A DNA stretch of 64,000 bases from contig NZFO01000006.1 of assembly GCA_002690705.1 (NCBI GenBank), forward strand, positions 124,001-188,000, read 5' to 3'. The DNA is from Magnetovibrio sp. Its GTDB lineage: Bacteria > Pseudomonadota > Alphaproteobacteria > Rhodospirillales > Casp-alpha2. Shown one piece after another: positions 37,490 through 46,593 of the stretch (its first letter is position 1; every line of letters starts with the position of its first letter). The notes beneath the pieces are model-generated. The model was not told where the DNA came from and did not search any database. It saw only the letters and a list, made by a program, of their open reading frames with translations. The translations under genes and the position numbers were made by a program.

Positions 37490-38074
37490 ATGTTTCTTTT
37501 GATAGATAACTACGACAGCTTTACGTACAATCTTAGTCATTATATGGGTGAGGTGGGAGCGGATGTGAGAGTGCATCGCAACGATGGAATTAAAATTGAC
37601 GAAATAATTACAATGGCACCGGAAGGCATCATTATTTCACCGGGGCCATGCGACCCAGAGAGAGCGGGTATTTGTCTAGATTTGATCGAGCAACTGAGGG
37701 GTATGTTCCCAATTTTTGGTGTTTGTCTTGGGCACCAATGCATTGGTCAAGCTTTTGGGGCTGTGATTGAGCGCGCTCCGAAACCAATGCATGGCAAAGT
37801 GAGTGACATATCCCATCAAGGTGCAAAGATATTCTCCGACGTGCCGACACCATTCAGGGCAACACGTTATCATTCGCTTACTATACAAATCGGATCGGTT
37901 CCGGAATGTTTGGAAATTACTGCAGAGAGCGATGATGGGGTTATACAGGGGGTGTCACATAAAACACTGCCAATCCATGGCGTTCAATTTCATCCTGAGA
38001 GTATTGCATCTGAGTATGGACACCTTATTCTGAGGAACTTCATTGAACTTTCTCGAAAAAGGAATGCTGTATGA
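37490..38074 (+). CDS. trpG: anthranilate synthase component II (glutamine amidotransferase)
   Basis: Supplies ammonia from glutamine for anthranilate synthesis, or for aminodeoxychorismate in folate synthesis when shared as PabA. Class I amidotransferase motifs: FLLIDNYDSFTYNL, SPGPCDPERAG, the nucleophile C79 in GVCLGHQ, and the His-Glu pair in GVQFHPESI. 194 residues is typical. It is the first gene of trpG-trpD-trpC-moaC-moeA; its stop overlaps the trpD start. Its partner TrpE is not encoded in this window. Confidence 0.95.
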   Translation: MFLLIDNYDSFTYNLSHYMGEVGADVRVHRNDGIKIDEIITMAPEGIIISPGPCDPERAGICLDLIEQLRGMFPIFGVCLGHQCIGQAFGAVIERAPKPMHGKVSDISHQGAKIFSDVPTPFRATRYHSLTIQIGSVPECLEITAESDDGVIQGVSHKTLPIHGVQFHPESIASEYGHLILRNFIELSRKRNAV

Positions 38075-39108
38075 GCGAGGAAATGAAACCGTTCCTTGCA
38101 GCTATTGCTGGTGGTGCTAGGCTCTCGGTGGCTGACTCTCAAAAAGTATTTACATTGATTATGTCTGGGAAAGCACTGGAGTCGCAGATAGCCGCCCTGC
38201 TCATGGGTATGCGGATGCGAGGTGAGAGCATACAAGAAATTTCCGGAGCGGTGCACGCCATGCGTGCTAAAATGATGACCGTCTCCGCGCCAGAGGGAGC
38301 AATAGATATTGTTGGTACCGGCGGTGATGGTCTTGGTACCCTAAATATTTCCACTGCCACAGCGCTGGTCGTCGCTGGCTGCGGCGTGCCGGTAGCTAAA
38401 CATGGAAACCGAGCAGTTTCATCGAAGTCAGGCGCTTCAGACGTGCTTATGGAATTGGGTATCAATTTGAATTGTAACCTTGATTACATCGAGCGATCCA
38501 TTTCTGAAGCCAAGATTGGATTTTTAATGGCACCAAGACACCATAGTGCCATGGGCATTGTTGTGCCTGTCCGTTCAGCAATGGGAGTTCGTACGATCTT
38601 CAATATTTTAGGGCCAATGTCTAACCCAGCGAAGGTTAAACGCCAGCTGACTGGTACCTTTGACCGCGCACTCATCGAACCGATGGCGCAGACACTAGCT
38701 AATGTCGGATGTGAAGCGACGTGGGTCGTGCATGGCGCTGATGGTTTAGACGAATTAACAACGACTGGAACCACCTATGTTGCAGCCTTGAAAGATGGAA
38801 AGATAACAACCTTCGAGGTAACACCGGGGGACGCGGGGCTGGCTCGGGCTAATCTGGATGATCTTAGGGGCGGTGATGCGGCCGCCAATGCCGTTGCTAT
38901 AAGGTCTTTAGTTGCTGGTGAAAAAGGTCCCTATCGAGACGTTGTTTTATTAAACGCTGCTGCAAGTTTGGTCGTGGCATCTAAAGCCGATGATCTCAAG
39001 GCAGGAGTTTTACAAGCGTCTGCTTCTATCGATGATGGTAAGGCTGAGGCTGCTCTAAATTCCATGGTTGAAATTACCAATTTCAGTGAAGTTGCACACC
39101 GTGAGTGA
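38071..39108 (+). CDS. trpD: anthranilate phosphoribosyltransferase
   Basis: Joins anthranilate to phosphoribosyl pyrophosphate in tryptophan synthesis. Conserved: GMRMRGESIQEISGAV, the PRPP-binding IVGTGGDGLGTLNIST, VAKHGNRAVSSKSGASDVLMELG and FNILGPMSNPA. 345 residues, normal. The ATG overlaps the trpG stop (ATGA) and its end overlaps trpC by 8 bases, indicating translational coupling along the operon. Confidence 0.97.
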   Translation: MSEEMKPFLAAIAGGARLSVADSQKVFTLIMSGKALESQIAALLMGMRMRGESIQEISGAVHAMRAKMMTVSAPEGAIDIVGTGGDGLGTLNISTATALVVAGCGVPVAKHGNRAVSSKSGASDVLMELGINLNCNLDYIERSISEAKIGFLMAPRHHSAMGIVVPVRSAMGVRTIFNILGPMSNPAKVKRQLTGTFDRALIEPMAQTLANVGCEATWVVHGADGLDELTTTGTTYVAALKDGKITTFEVTPGDAGLARANLDDLRGGDAAANAVAIRSLVAGEKGPYRDVVLLNAAASLVVASKADDLKAGVLQASASIDDGKAEAALNSMVEITNFSEVAHRE

Positions 39109-39913
39109 TGTTCTCACCAAAATTTGTACGGCGAAGTTACAGCACATAATGGCGTGTAAGCGCATTCGACCAATGTGTGATATTGACAAGGTGGCACGCG
39201 AGGCATCTCCAGTGCGTAAGTTTAGTACCCAACTTGAGGGTGCAGTTAAGTCTATGGGGTACGGCCTTATAGCTGAGATAAAAAAGGCTTCGCCGTCAAA
39301 GGGGCTAATACGTGCTGACTTTAATCCGCAATCAATTGCTAAAGCATACGCACTTGGCGGCGCGTCTTGTTTATCAGTTTTGACGGATGAACCATATTTT
39401 CAAGGTAAAGATGAGTTTTTACAGAGTGCTCGGGCTTCGGTAGATCTCCCCGTGTTGCGGAAAGACTTTATCCTTGATGTCTACCAGATAACCGAATCTC
39501 GGGCTTTGGGCGCAGATTGTATTTTACTCATTATGGCAGCGCTTGACGATGGTCTTGCGCGTGAGTTAGCTGCCGCGGCGCGTGACTGGGGTATGGATAT
39601 TTTAGTTGAGATCCATGATGAAGAGGAGTTGGAGCGAGCGCTGCTTTTAGATAGTGATCTGATAGGTGTCAATAATCGCAATCTTAAAACCTTGGAGGTT
39701 GATATTGGCTTGACGGAACGTCTCGCGCCTTACGTGCCGGCAGACAGAAGACTAGTAAGTGAGTCTGGGCTATATACGCCCGGTGACCTAGCGCGTATGG
39801 CAAAATCTGGCGCGCATTGTTTCTTAGTTGGCGAGTCATTGATGCGACAAGATAACGTGGAGGCGGCGACACGCGCACTTCTTGAGCGCTCGGATATGCC
39901 CTTTCAAGCATGA
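39101..39913 (+). CDS. trpC: indole-3-glycerol phosphate synthase
   Basis: Closes the indole ring in tryptophan synthesis. TIM-barrel residues: IAEIKKASPSKGLIRADFNP, ASCLSVLTDEPYFQGK, LPVLRKDFILDVYQI, GVNNRNLKTLEVD and SESGLYTPGDL. I choose the GTG at 39101, inside the end of trpD, because SDVLTKIC is the family N-terminus; this gives 270 residues. An upstream ATG in the same frame would lengthen the overlap with trpD to 41 bases without matching the family. The stop overlaps moaC (ATGA). Confidence 0.95.
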   Translation: MSDVLTKICTAKLQHIMACKRIRPMCDIDKVAREASPVRKFSTQLEGAVKSMGYGLIAEIKKASPSKGLIRADFNPQSIAKAYALGGASCLSVLTDEPYFQGKDEFLQSARASVDLPVLRKDFILDVYQITESRALGADCILLIMAALDDGLARELAAAARDWGMDILVEIHDEEELERALLLDSDLIGVNNRNLKTLEVDIGLTERLAPYVPADRRLVSESGLYTPGDLARMAKSGAHCFLVGESLMRQDNVEAATRALLERSDMPFQA

Positions 39914-40389
39914 CTGACGATTTATCACATTTTGATGATGAGGGTAATGCCATCATGGTCGATGTGTCTAAGAAATTACAAACTGAGCGAGTAGCCACGG
40001 CAGTGGGCTCAATTTTAATGCAACCCAAAACAATGTCCCTAATACTTTCTGGAGGTGTAAAGAAAGGGGATGTCCTGTCAGTAGCGCAATTAGCTGGCAT
40101 TATGGGTGCCAAAAAAACGCCGGAATTAATTCCGCTGTGTCACCCCCTAAACCTATCCTCAATAAAACTAAATCTTGAATGTGACCGAGACCATAATAGA
40201 ATAGTTATAACAGCAACTTGCAAGCTCTTGGGTCAGACCGGTGTTGAAATGGAGGCATTAACTGCGGTCTCTGTCGCGGCACTGACTGTCTATGACATGT
40301 GTAAAGCTGCTGACAAGGCCATGAAAATTATGGACATTCGTCTTGTTCATAAATCGGGTGGCAAGTCTGGGACGTTTGTTGCGGAGTAA
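39910..40389 (+). CDS. moaC: cyclic pyranopterin monophosphate synthase
   Basis: Second step of molybdopterin synthesis, converting the MoaA product to cyclic pyranopterin phosphate. Conserved: MVDVSKKLQTERVATAVG, AGIMGAKKTPELIPLCHPL, TGVEMEALTAVSVAALTVYDMCKAAD and LVHKSGGKSG. 159 residues, full length. It shares ATGA with the trpC stop and is followed by moeA after 6 bases. Tryptophan and molybdenum cofactor genes in one operon is a recurring alphaproteobacterial arrangement. Confidence 0.97.
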   Translation: MTDDLSHFDDEGNAIMVDVSKKLQTERVATAVGSILMQPKTMSLILSGGVKKGDVLSVAQLAGIMGAKKTPELIPLCHPLNLSSIKLNLECDRDHNRIVITATCKLLGQTGVEMEALTAVSVAALTVYDMCKAADKAMKIMDIRLVHKSGGKSGTFVAE

Positions 40390-40395
40390 TGAATT

Positions 40396-41637
40396 ATGGA
40401 AAATGGTGCGTCGCGTGAATTGCTCTCGGTTGAAGCTGCGCTGCGACGAATATCGGCCGCATTTGAGGTTTTACCAGCAGAACAAGTTACCTTACCAGAT
40501 GCCTTAGGACGAGTTTTGGCCAGCGATATGGCTGCGCGGTTAACTCAACCGCCAGGCCCTGTGTCTGCCATGGATGGTTTTGCCGTCCGCGCGATGGATA
40601 CAAAGAAAACACCTGCGGCGTTGAGACAAATCGGCATGTCTCAGGCTGGGAGAGGATTTGATGGTAAAGTAGGTGTCGGTCAATGCATAAGGATATTTAC
40701 AGGTGCGCCAATTCCGATCGGTGCTGATGCCATCGTGATACAAGAAAATACGGTAATCGACGGTGACACGATCACTCTTGATACTAGTGTTGAGATTGGA
40801 GCTGATATTCGTCCTGCAGGCCTTGATTTTTCGGAGGGCGAGGTGCTCTTAAAAGCTGGCAAATGCATGACAGCAAGAGATTTAGGGTTGGCTGCAGCAA
40901 TGAATATTCCATGGTTAATGGTACGTCGACGTCCGCGGGTCGCGGTTATGGCGACGGGGAACGAGTTAGTGATGCCGGGTGAGCCGCGAAGTATCAACCA
41001 GATTATATCTTCTAATTCTATTGCATTGGAAGCCTATGTGAAAGTTCTTGGTGGAACTCCAATCAATGTTGGGATTGCCCGGGACAATGAAACCTCTCTA
41101 CGCGATGCGCTTTTGGGCGCTGGAGGTGCTGACATTCTTGTCACGTTAGGTGGAGCCTCGGTAGGTGATTTTGATCTTGTCCGCAGCGTTTTGGGACAGA
41201 ACGGACTCTCACTTAATTTTTACAAAATCGCCATGCGACCGGGGAAGCCTCTGATTTTTGGTCACTTAAATAACATGGCTGTTTTGGGATTACCCGGTAA
41301 CCCTGTCTCAGCAGGAGTGACCTCGGTTATTTTTCTCAGAGCAGCTATCGCAATTATGCTAGGTCTTGATGTAAATTTACTCCCTGATACCGCTGAAGCT
41401 GTTCTTGGACGTAACCTGCCTGCCAATGGTACACGGAAAGATTTTATGCGTGCAAAATTATCGAGTGGTAATCATGGTCAATTGGTTGCTACCCCATTTG
41501 AACGACAAGACAGCGCAATGATGGCGAGTTTTTCGGAAGCGGATTGTCTAGTTATCCGAGATCAATATGCGCCGGCGGCTAAAAAAGGTGAGCCTGTATT
41601 TATAGTACGTCTTGATATTGCCGCGGGAGCTTTTTAG
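40396..41637 (+). CDS. moeA: molybdopterin molybdenumtransferase
   Basis: Inserts molybdate into adenylated molybdopterin. The N-terminal part has PPGPVSAMDGFAVRAMD and FTGAPIPIGADAIVIQE; the MoCF domain includes VAVMATGNELVMPGEP, SSNSIALEAYVK, DILVTLGGASVGDFD, MRPGKPLIFG and GLPGNPVSAGVTSVIFL. 413 residues is usual. It is the last gene of the trpG operon; a 240-base space with its own promoter separates it from lexA. Confidence 0.96.
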   Translation: MENGASRELLSVEAALRRISAAFEVLPAEQVTLPDALGRVLASDMAARLTQPPGPVSAMDGFAVRAMDTKKTPAALRQIGMSQAGRGFDGKVGVGQCIRIFTGAPIPIGADAIVIQENTVIDGDTITLDTSVEIGADIRPAGLDFSEGEVLLKAGKCMTARDLGLAAAMNIPWLMVRRRPRVAVMATGNELVMPGEPRSINQIISSNSIALEAYVKVLGGTPINVGIARDNETSLRDALLGAGGADILVTLGGASVGDFDLVRSVLGQNGLSLNFYKIAMRPGKPLIFGHLNNMAVLGLPGNPVSAGVTSVIFLRAAIAIMLGLDVNLLPDTAEAVLGRNLPANGTRKDFMRAKLSSGNHGQLVATPFERQDSAMMASFSEADCLVIRDQYAPAAKKGEPVFIVRLDIAAGAF

Positions 41638-41699
41638 GCTATCTCAACCTTCGAAATGTTTTGAGAAAAGTCATATTTTTAGCACACAAAGCTTTTTAA

Positions 41700-41728
41700 T
41701 TGACACACATCAAGAACCAAATTAGAAC
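41700..41728 (+). promoter_or_regulatory. lexA promoter with LexA box
   Basis: GAAC-N7-GAAC at 41714-41728 is exactly the alphaproteobacterial LexA (SOS) operator form; a third GAAC at 41735-41738 is off phase by one base (N6). A TTGACA at 41700-41705 with a TAGAAC -10-like hexamer 17 bases later (41723-41728) would form a sigma70-type promoter overlapped by the box. The lexA start codon lies 149 bases downstream. This predicts LexA autorepression. Confidence 0.8.
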
Positions 41729-41877
41729 AAAAGAGAACATACCCAATTTAACCTTATTGGTTTTCAAAAATCAAAAAGATGTTAATGGCTCGCTTGTGTA
41801 GCGTAATAAATATTAAACTTTCAGTATATGGTCAATTATTACAGCTTGACGACATTAAAAGATCTGGAGTGTCAACT

Positions 41878-42618
41878 ATGTTAACAAAAAAACAACATCA
41901 ACTGTTGAGTTTTATAGATCAAAAGCTAGGGCGAACTGGGATTTCACCCTCATATGATGAAATGAGGTTGGCCCTTAATCTGAAATCCAAATCTGGTATT
42001 CATCGCTTGATAACAGGTTTGGAAGAGCGTGGCTTCATTCGCAGATTACCCCATCGAGCTAGGGCACTTGAGATAAAAAAATTACCGGAAAATTCAACCA
42101 ATTTGATTAATCAGACTTCAGGAGTAGAACAAAAAAATAGTTTAACGCCGAATGTAATAAGTGGAGCCTTTGGTGACAGTTTTGTGAGTCAATCGTCTGT
42201 AAAACCGAGTGATAACTCTACGAATGATCCAAGCACTTTGAGTTTACCGCTGTATGGACGTATTGCAGCCGGTACACCAATTGAAGCATTGCTGGGCCAC
42301 TCAGCGGAAATAGACGTGCCAGCTGGCCTTTTGGCATCTAACAGGGAGCATTATGCTCTTGAAGTTGATGGAGACTCTATGATTGAAGCCGGTATCCATG
42401 ATGGTGATACGGTGATTATTCAACGCGCCAATACGGCGGATAATGGTTCGGTCGTCGTTGCGCTCGTTGAGGGCACGGAAGTAACTTTAAAACGACTTCG
42501 TCGAAAAGGCGCTGCGATTGCATTGGAGCCTGCTAATAAAAATTATGAGACTAGAATTTTTGGCCCAGACCAAATTCAAGTACAGGGTCTCTTGGTCGGG
42601 TTGATTAGAAAATATTGA
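41878..42618 (+). CDS. lexA: LexA repressor
   Basis: SOS repressor that cleaves itself when RecA filaments form. N-terminal winged helix-turn-helix (residues 1-70): LTKKQHQLLSFIDQKLGRTG, SPSYDEMRLALNLKSKSGIHR. A long Ser/Asn/Thr-rich linker (about 71-120) follows, then the peptidase domain with the cleavage site A131-G132 in GRIAAGTPIEA, nucleophile S167 in GDSMIEAGI and K205 in EGTEVTLKRL. The ATG at 41878 is set by GGAG 8 bases upstream and the family N-terminus; the frame is open 99 bases farther. 246 residues. Confidence 0.96.
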   Translation: MLTKKQHQLLSFIDQKLGRTGISPSYDEMRLALNLKSKSGIHRLITGLEERGFIRRLPHRARALEIKKLPENSTNLINQTSGVEQKNSLTPNVISGAFGDSFVSQSSVKPSDNSTNDPSTLSLPLYGRIAAGTPIEALLGHSAEIDVPAGLLASNREHYALEVDGDSMIEAGIHDGDTVIIQRANTADNGSVVVALVEGTEVTLKRLRRKGAAIALEPANKNYETRIFGPDQIQVQGLLVGLIRKY

Positions 42619-42903
42619 GGTTTGTTAAGAGTGCTAATATATTCCTGAAAAAGGGAGCCACGCTAAGATAGCAATGTACCTCACACAACGATAGAGATTT
42701 TCAAGTTCTTTTTTATTATGTCTTTGCAGATGTCTTAAAGACCCTGTTTCGAGGCAAGCGGTTAAAACCTGCTGTTTTAGGATGGAGGGCACACATATCA
42801 AGGTATTAAATTTGAGATTCTCTAAAAATTATGTTTTTTTCTCATGATTTCCTCAATTTATCAGAGCTTAAAAGGTGATTTAAAAATTGTAAACTTGGGC
42901 AGA

Positions 42904-43416
42904 TCAGTAAACGTGAATAAGCCCTATATCAGCGTCTGTAATGAGGGCGCTGAGTGCCCCCAAACGATTGAGTGTGTTGTGATAATCGAACAAACCCCTC
43001 TGTGAGGGAACAACGTATAGTTCCGCGCTTGCGCCGGGCGCCAAAGTAAACGCTTCCATACACGGTTGTTTTATAATTACATCTTGATACTTAGCTTTAA
43101 CTACTATGCTTTTCTCGAAGAATTCAGGCGCCCTAAAAGATCGAGTCCAAGCATCCTCATTTGCGATTCTGATAATGTATGGGTGATGCTGTTTGAGTTG
43201 TAATAACCCGTGTTTATACAGGCTATCTTTTACAGATTCTCTAAGAATTGTTGCGTTTGACCAGTCAATATAATTGGCTGAACTGCCTTTCAACGAACAA
43301 TACATGTCTGGAAGTATGTCAATGCCGTCGGTCCATACGGTTTCCCCGTTTCTCGTGGATAGGCAGCCTGATAATAGCCCGCACATTATTAAAAAGATAC
43401 CTTTTGCTCTAAGCAT
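42904..43416 (-). CDS. putative lipoprotein, unknown function
   Basis: A 170-residue protein with a short hydrophobic signal and a lipobox LLSGC (residues 14-18), so probably membrane-anchored. I recognise no domain. The mature part has four Trp residues in its first 90 or so, two Cys (in DMYCSLKGSS and KQPCMEAF) that could form a disulfide, and a GASAELYVVPSQRGLF stretch. It is an orphan on the minus strand between lexA and gltX, a place where related genomes usually carry comEC. Confidence 0.7.
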   Translation of the reverse strand: MLRAKGIFLIMCGLLSGCLSTRNGETVWTDGIDILPDMYCSLKGSSANYIDWSNATILRESVKDSLYKHGLLQLKQHHPYIIRIANEDAWTRSFRAPEFFEKSIVVKAKYQDVIIKQPCMEAFTLAPGASAELYVVPSQRGLFDYHNTLNRLGALSALITDADIGLIHVY

Positions 43417-43620
43417 TTTTTCCTACTTCCGCTACGAATAGGTTTGATAGTAAACTGAAACTCGATACTTTCAATGGATCTTCCTTGGTAAAATTATTAA
43501 TGGCAGTAATTATCTCATGACACTGCTGAACCTGAACAAACCTAACATCCTATGCCCTCCTAAATTTTTTGGTAGATGGTACATTTTTAATTTTCACAAT
43601 TTTTTTCGAACTTAGTGTTT

Positions 43621-43638
43621 TGCTTCATGTGTGAAGCA
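43621..43638. promoter_or_regulatory. perfect hairpin/dyad upstream of gltX
   Basis: TGCTTCA-TGTG-TGAAGCA is a perfect 7-bp inverted repeat with a 4-base centre, 63 bases before the gltX start. It could be a protein-binding site or an RNA hairpin in the leader. No regulator is assigned. Confidence 0.35.
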
Positions 43639-43700
43639 GGTATCATATTATTAATCAATGGTTTGTGGATCATGGCTATGAAAGATCTTAATCACACGTT

Positions 43701-45119
43701 ATGACGGTCATTACAAGATTTGCACCTTCGCCTACTGGCTTTTTACATGTAGGTGGAGCAAGAACGGCTTTATTCAATTGGTTATTTGCCAATCACCATA
43801 AGGCTTATGGTGAGGGTGGAGAATTTTTACTCCGTATTGAGGATACAGACCGTAATCGATCGACAAAAAAGGCAGTTGATGCAATTTTTGACGGCCTCTC
43901 CTGGTTAGGTCTCAACTGGGATCATGATGTAATATTCCAAGTTTCTAGAGTTGATCGGCATCTTGAGGCAATTGAGCAATTATTAACATCAGGGCATGCG
44001 TACAGGTGTTATTGCTCTCCTGAAGAGCTTGCTGAAATGCGAGAGCAAGCGCGAGCTCAAGGCCTTCCAATGATGTATAATGGTAAGTGGCGGGATCGCG
44101 ATCCGGCGGACGCACCTGCAGGTGTAGCGCCCACCATCCGTTTAAGATCTTCTAAGGAGGGCATCACTAAAATTACCGACCATGTGCAAGGGGAAATCTC
44201 TGTGAAAAACGAAACGTTGGATGATATGATTTTACTTCGTTCTGACGGGACGCCGACTTACATGCTAGCCGTTGTTGTTGATGATCATGATATGGCAGTA
44301 ACGCATGTAATTCGGGGCGATGACCACCTAACCAATGCGTTCCGGCAAACGCAACTATTTGAAGCACTTGGATGGAATATTCCCGTTTTTGCCCACATAC
44401 CTCTTATACACGCAGCTGATGGCTCGAAATTGTCAAAACGTCATGGCGCACTTGGTGTCGAAGCCTATCGCGACATGGGTTTTCTTCCGGATGCTATTTG
44501 TAATTATTTATTGCGCTTGGGGTGGAGTCACGGTGATGACGAAATAATTTCTCGGGACCAAGCAATTGAGTGGTTTTCCTTAAATACAATTAATAAAAGT
44601 GCCGCTAGATTTGATGTGGAGAAATTAACGTCAATCAATTCCGAATATATTCAGAGCGGTGACACTGAGATTCTGGCTAAACTAATTATGCCCCTTCTTC
44701 AGACCTCCCTTAAGGGACGAGTATCGGAATATGCTACAGAGCGCCTAAATACGGGGTTGGCTAGTATAAAATATAGATCAAAAAATCTTATAGAATTAGC
44801 TGAAAAATCAGTATTTTATGCAAAAAATAGTCCTATTGATGTGGACGATAAAGCTCGTAAAATTCTGACTGAAGATACCTTGTCGCGTTTGCGAGATATT
44901 CTCAAAGGATTTGCTGATATTACAGACTGGCAAAAAGACATTTTGGATTGTTGGCTAAATACTTATATTGAAAATGCGGACATCAAAATGGGTGAGGTCG
45001 CGCAACCACTCCGAGCTGCTCTGACCGGAACTACCGCTTCACCGGGGATTACTGAGGTTTTGAGCGTGCTCGGTAAACATGAGTCTATTCGTCGCTTAGA
45101 GGATGTTACACGGGTATAA
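43701..45119 (+). CDS. gltX: glutamyl-tRNA synthetase
   Basis: Class I synthetase charging tRNA-Glu; alphaproteobacterial GltX may also misacylate tRNA-Gln for later amidation. HIGH-type motif in FAPSPTGFLHVGGARTALF (near the N-terminus), KMSKS-type motif in DGSKLSKRHGALGVEAY (about residue 240). The C-terminal anticodon-binding part is shorter and less conserved. 472 residues, normal. It precedes gltA on the same strand, with 132 bases between the chosen frames. Confidence 0.96.
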   Translation: MTVITRFAPSPTGFLHVGGARTALFNWLFANHHKAYGEGGEFLLRIEDTDRNRSTKKAVDAIFDGLSWLGLNWDHDVIFQVSRVDRHLEAIEQLLTSGHAYRCYCSPEELAEMREQARAQGLPMMYNGKWRDRDPADAPAGVAPTIRLRSSKEGITKITDHVQGEISVKNETLDDMILLRSDGTPTYMLAVVVDDHDMAVTHVIRGDDHLTNAFRQTQLFEALGWNIPVFAHIPLIHAADGSKLSKRHGALGVEAYRDMGFLPDAICNYLLRLGWSHGDDEIISRDQAIEWFSLNTINKSAARFDVEKLTSINSEYIQSGDTEILAKLIMPLLQTSLKGRVSEYATERLNTGLASIKYRSKNLIELAEKSVFYAKNSPIDVDDKARKILTEDTLSRLRDILKGFADITDWQKDILDCWLNTYIENADIKMGEVAQPLRAALTGTTASPGITEVLSVLGKHESIRRLEDVTRV

Positions 45120-45251
45120 GGGTCTACAACTGTCTCAATGATTTAAATCTACACATATAATAAATAGCGATAAGGCGAATTATCGGTGTCATCTGATAAC
45201 AATCGTGAACCTCTAGTTTATTTGATGCGATTACAGGAGAACAAAAAAGAT

Positions 45252-46565
45252 ATGGACCAACACGATAAAGCCCACAATCAAGGTTTTACTCTGACAGACA
45301 ATAGAAGCGGTGCTCACTATCAGTTACCGGTTGTAGAGGGTTCTACTGGCCCAGAGGTAATAGATATAAGGAAACTATACTCAGAAACTGGTTGTTTCAC
45401 TTACGACCCCGGCTTCACCTCAACTGGAAGTTGCGAGTCAAAGATTACGTTTATCGACGGTGATAGAGGCATTCTTCTGTATCGTGGTTATTCAATTGAT
45501 GATCTTGCTGAGAAATCGGATTTTATGGATGTCTGTTACCTTCTTTTGTACGGAGACTTGCCATCTCAAATGCAAAAAAAGAAGTTTGAACTCAATGTTA
45601 CCCTGCATTCGATGTTAAACGAGCAGATCAACTATTTCTTTCGTGGTTTTCGGCGAGATGCACATCCAATGGCGGTGATGTGCGGCGTAGTTGGTGCTCT
45701 ATCAGCCTTTTACCATGACAGCACAGACATTAATGACTCAAAACACCGAATGATCGCATCATACCGGCTTCTTGCAAAAATGCCCACGATCGCAGCGACT
45801 GCATATAAATATTCAATTGGACAGCCGTTCATGTATCCGCGGAACGATCTTAAGTATGCAGATAATTTCCTGTACATGATGAATGCAACGCCCTGTGAGG
45901 ATTATCATGTAAATCCAGTATTAGCTCGCGCTATGGACCGCATACTTATTTTACATGCTGACCACGAGCAGAATGCATCTACGTCAACGGTTCGTCTTGC
46001 AGGTTCAAGTGGCGCTAACCCGTTTGCATGTATCTCAGCTGGAATTGCCTCTCTTTGGGGGCCGGCGCATGGTGGTGCTAATGAAGCGGTGCTGAATATG
46101 CTTGAAGAAATTGAAACAGTGGCCCGTATCCCCGAATTTATCGAAAAAGCCAAAGATAAGGATGATCCTTTCCGTTTAATGGGATTTGGTCATCGCGTAT
46201 ATAAGAATTTCGATCCACGTGCCAAGGTAATGCATCGCACCTGTCACGAGGTTCTTGATGAGTTGGGTATAGAAAACGAGCCATTACTTGATATTGCGAT
46301 GGAATTAGAGCGTATTGCTCTCGAGGATGACTATTTCGTTGAGAAGAAACTTTACCCAAATGTTGATTTTTATTCGGGGATCATTTTTAAGGCGATGGGT
46401 ATTCCTACCAGCTTATTTACAGTTATTTTTGCGGTCGCGCGCACTGTTGGTTGGATCGCGCAGTGGAATGAGATGATTGAGGATCCATCCCAAAAAATTG
46501 GCCGTCCCCGCCAACTATATACGGGTAGTGTTGAACGGAGCTATGCACCACTTCATAAACGGTAA
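45252..46565 (+). CDS. gltA: citrate synthase
   Basis: Condenses acetyl-CoA with oxaloacetate, entry to the TCA cycle. Type II hexameric form: [33 protein letters not shown], active-site His in [13 protein letters not shown] and [14 protein letters not shown], and Asp in [15 protein letters not shown] choose the ATG at 45252 (437 residues); it is preceded by AGGAGA. A GTG at 45186 would add 22 residues and is possible, with AAGGCGA upstream. It is convergent with lpxB, 28 bases away. Confidence 0.95.
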   Translation: MDQHDKAHNQGFTLTDNRSGAHYQLPVVEGSTGPEVIDIRKLYSETGCFTYDPGFTSTGSCESKITFIDGDRGILLYRGYSIDDLAEKSDFMDVCYLLLYGDLPSQMQKKKFELNVTLHSMLNEQINYFFRGFRRDAHPMAVMCGVVGALSAFYHDSTDINDSKHRMIASYRLLAKMPTIAATAYKYSIGQPFMYPRNDLKYADNFLYMMNATPCEDYHVNPVLARAMDRILILHADHEQNASTSTVRLAGSSGANPFACISAGIASLWGPAHGGANEAVLNMLEEIETVARIPEFIEKAKDKDDPFRLMGFGHRVYKNFDPRAKVMHRTCHEVLDELGIENEPLLDIAMELERIALEDDYFVEKKLYPNVDFYSGIIFKAMGIPTSLFTVIFAVARTVGWIAQWNEMIEDPSQKIGRPRQLYTGSVERSYAPLHKR

Positions 46566-46593
46566 AGAATTAGAAAACCGAGTTATTTATGAT

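Noticed and set aside
37300-37509. Plus-strand 69-codon frame just before trpG
   Set aside because: Considered as a TrpE remnant or leader peptide, but it has no TrpE motif and no Trp codons, and it overlaps the trpG start.
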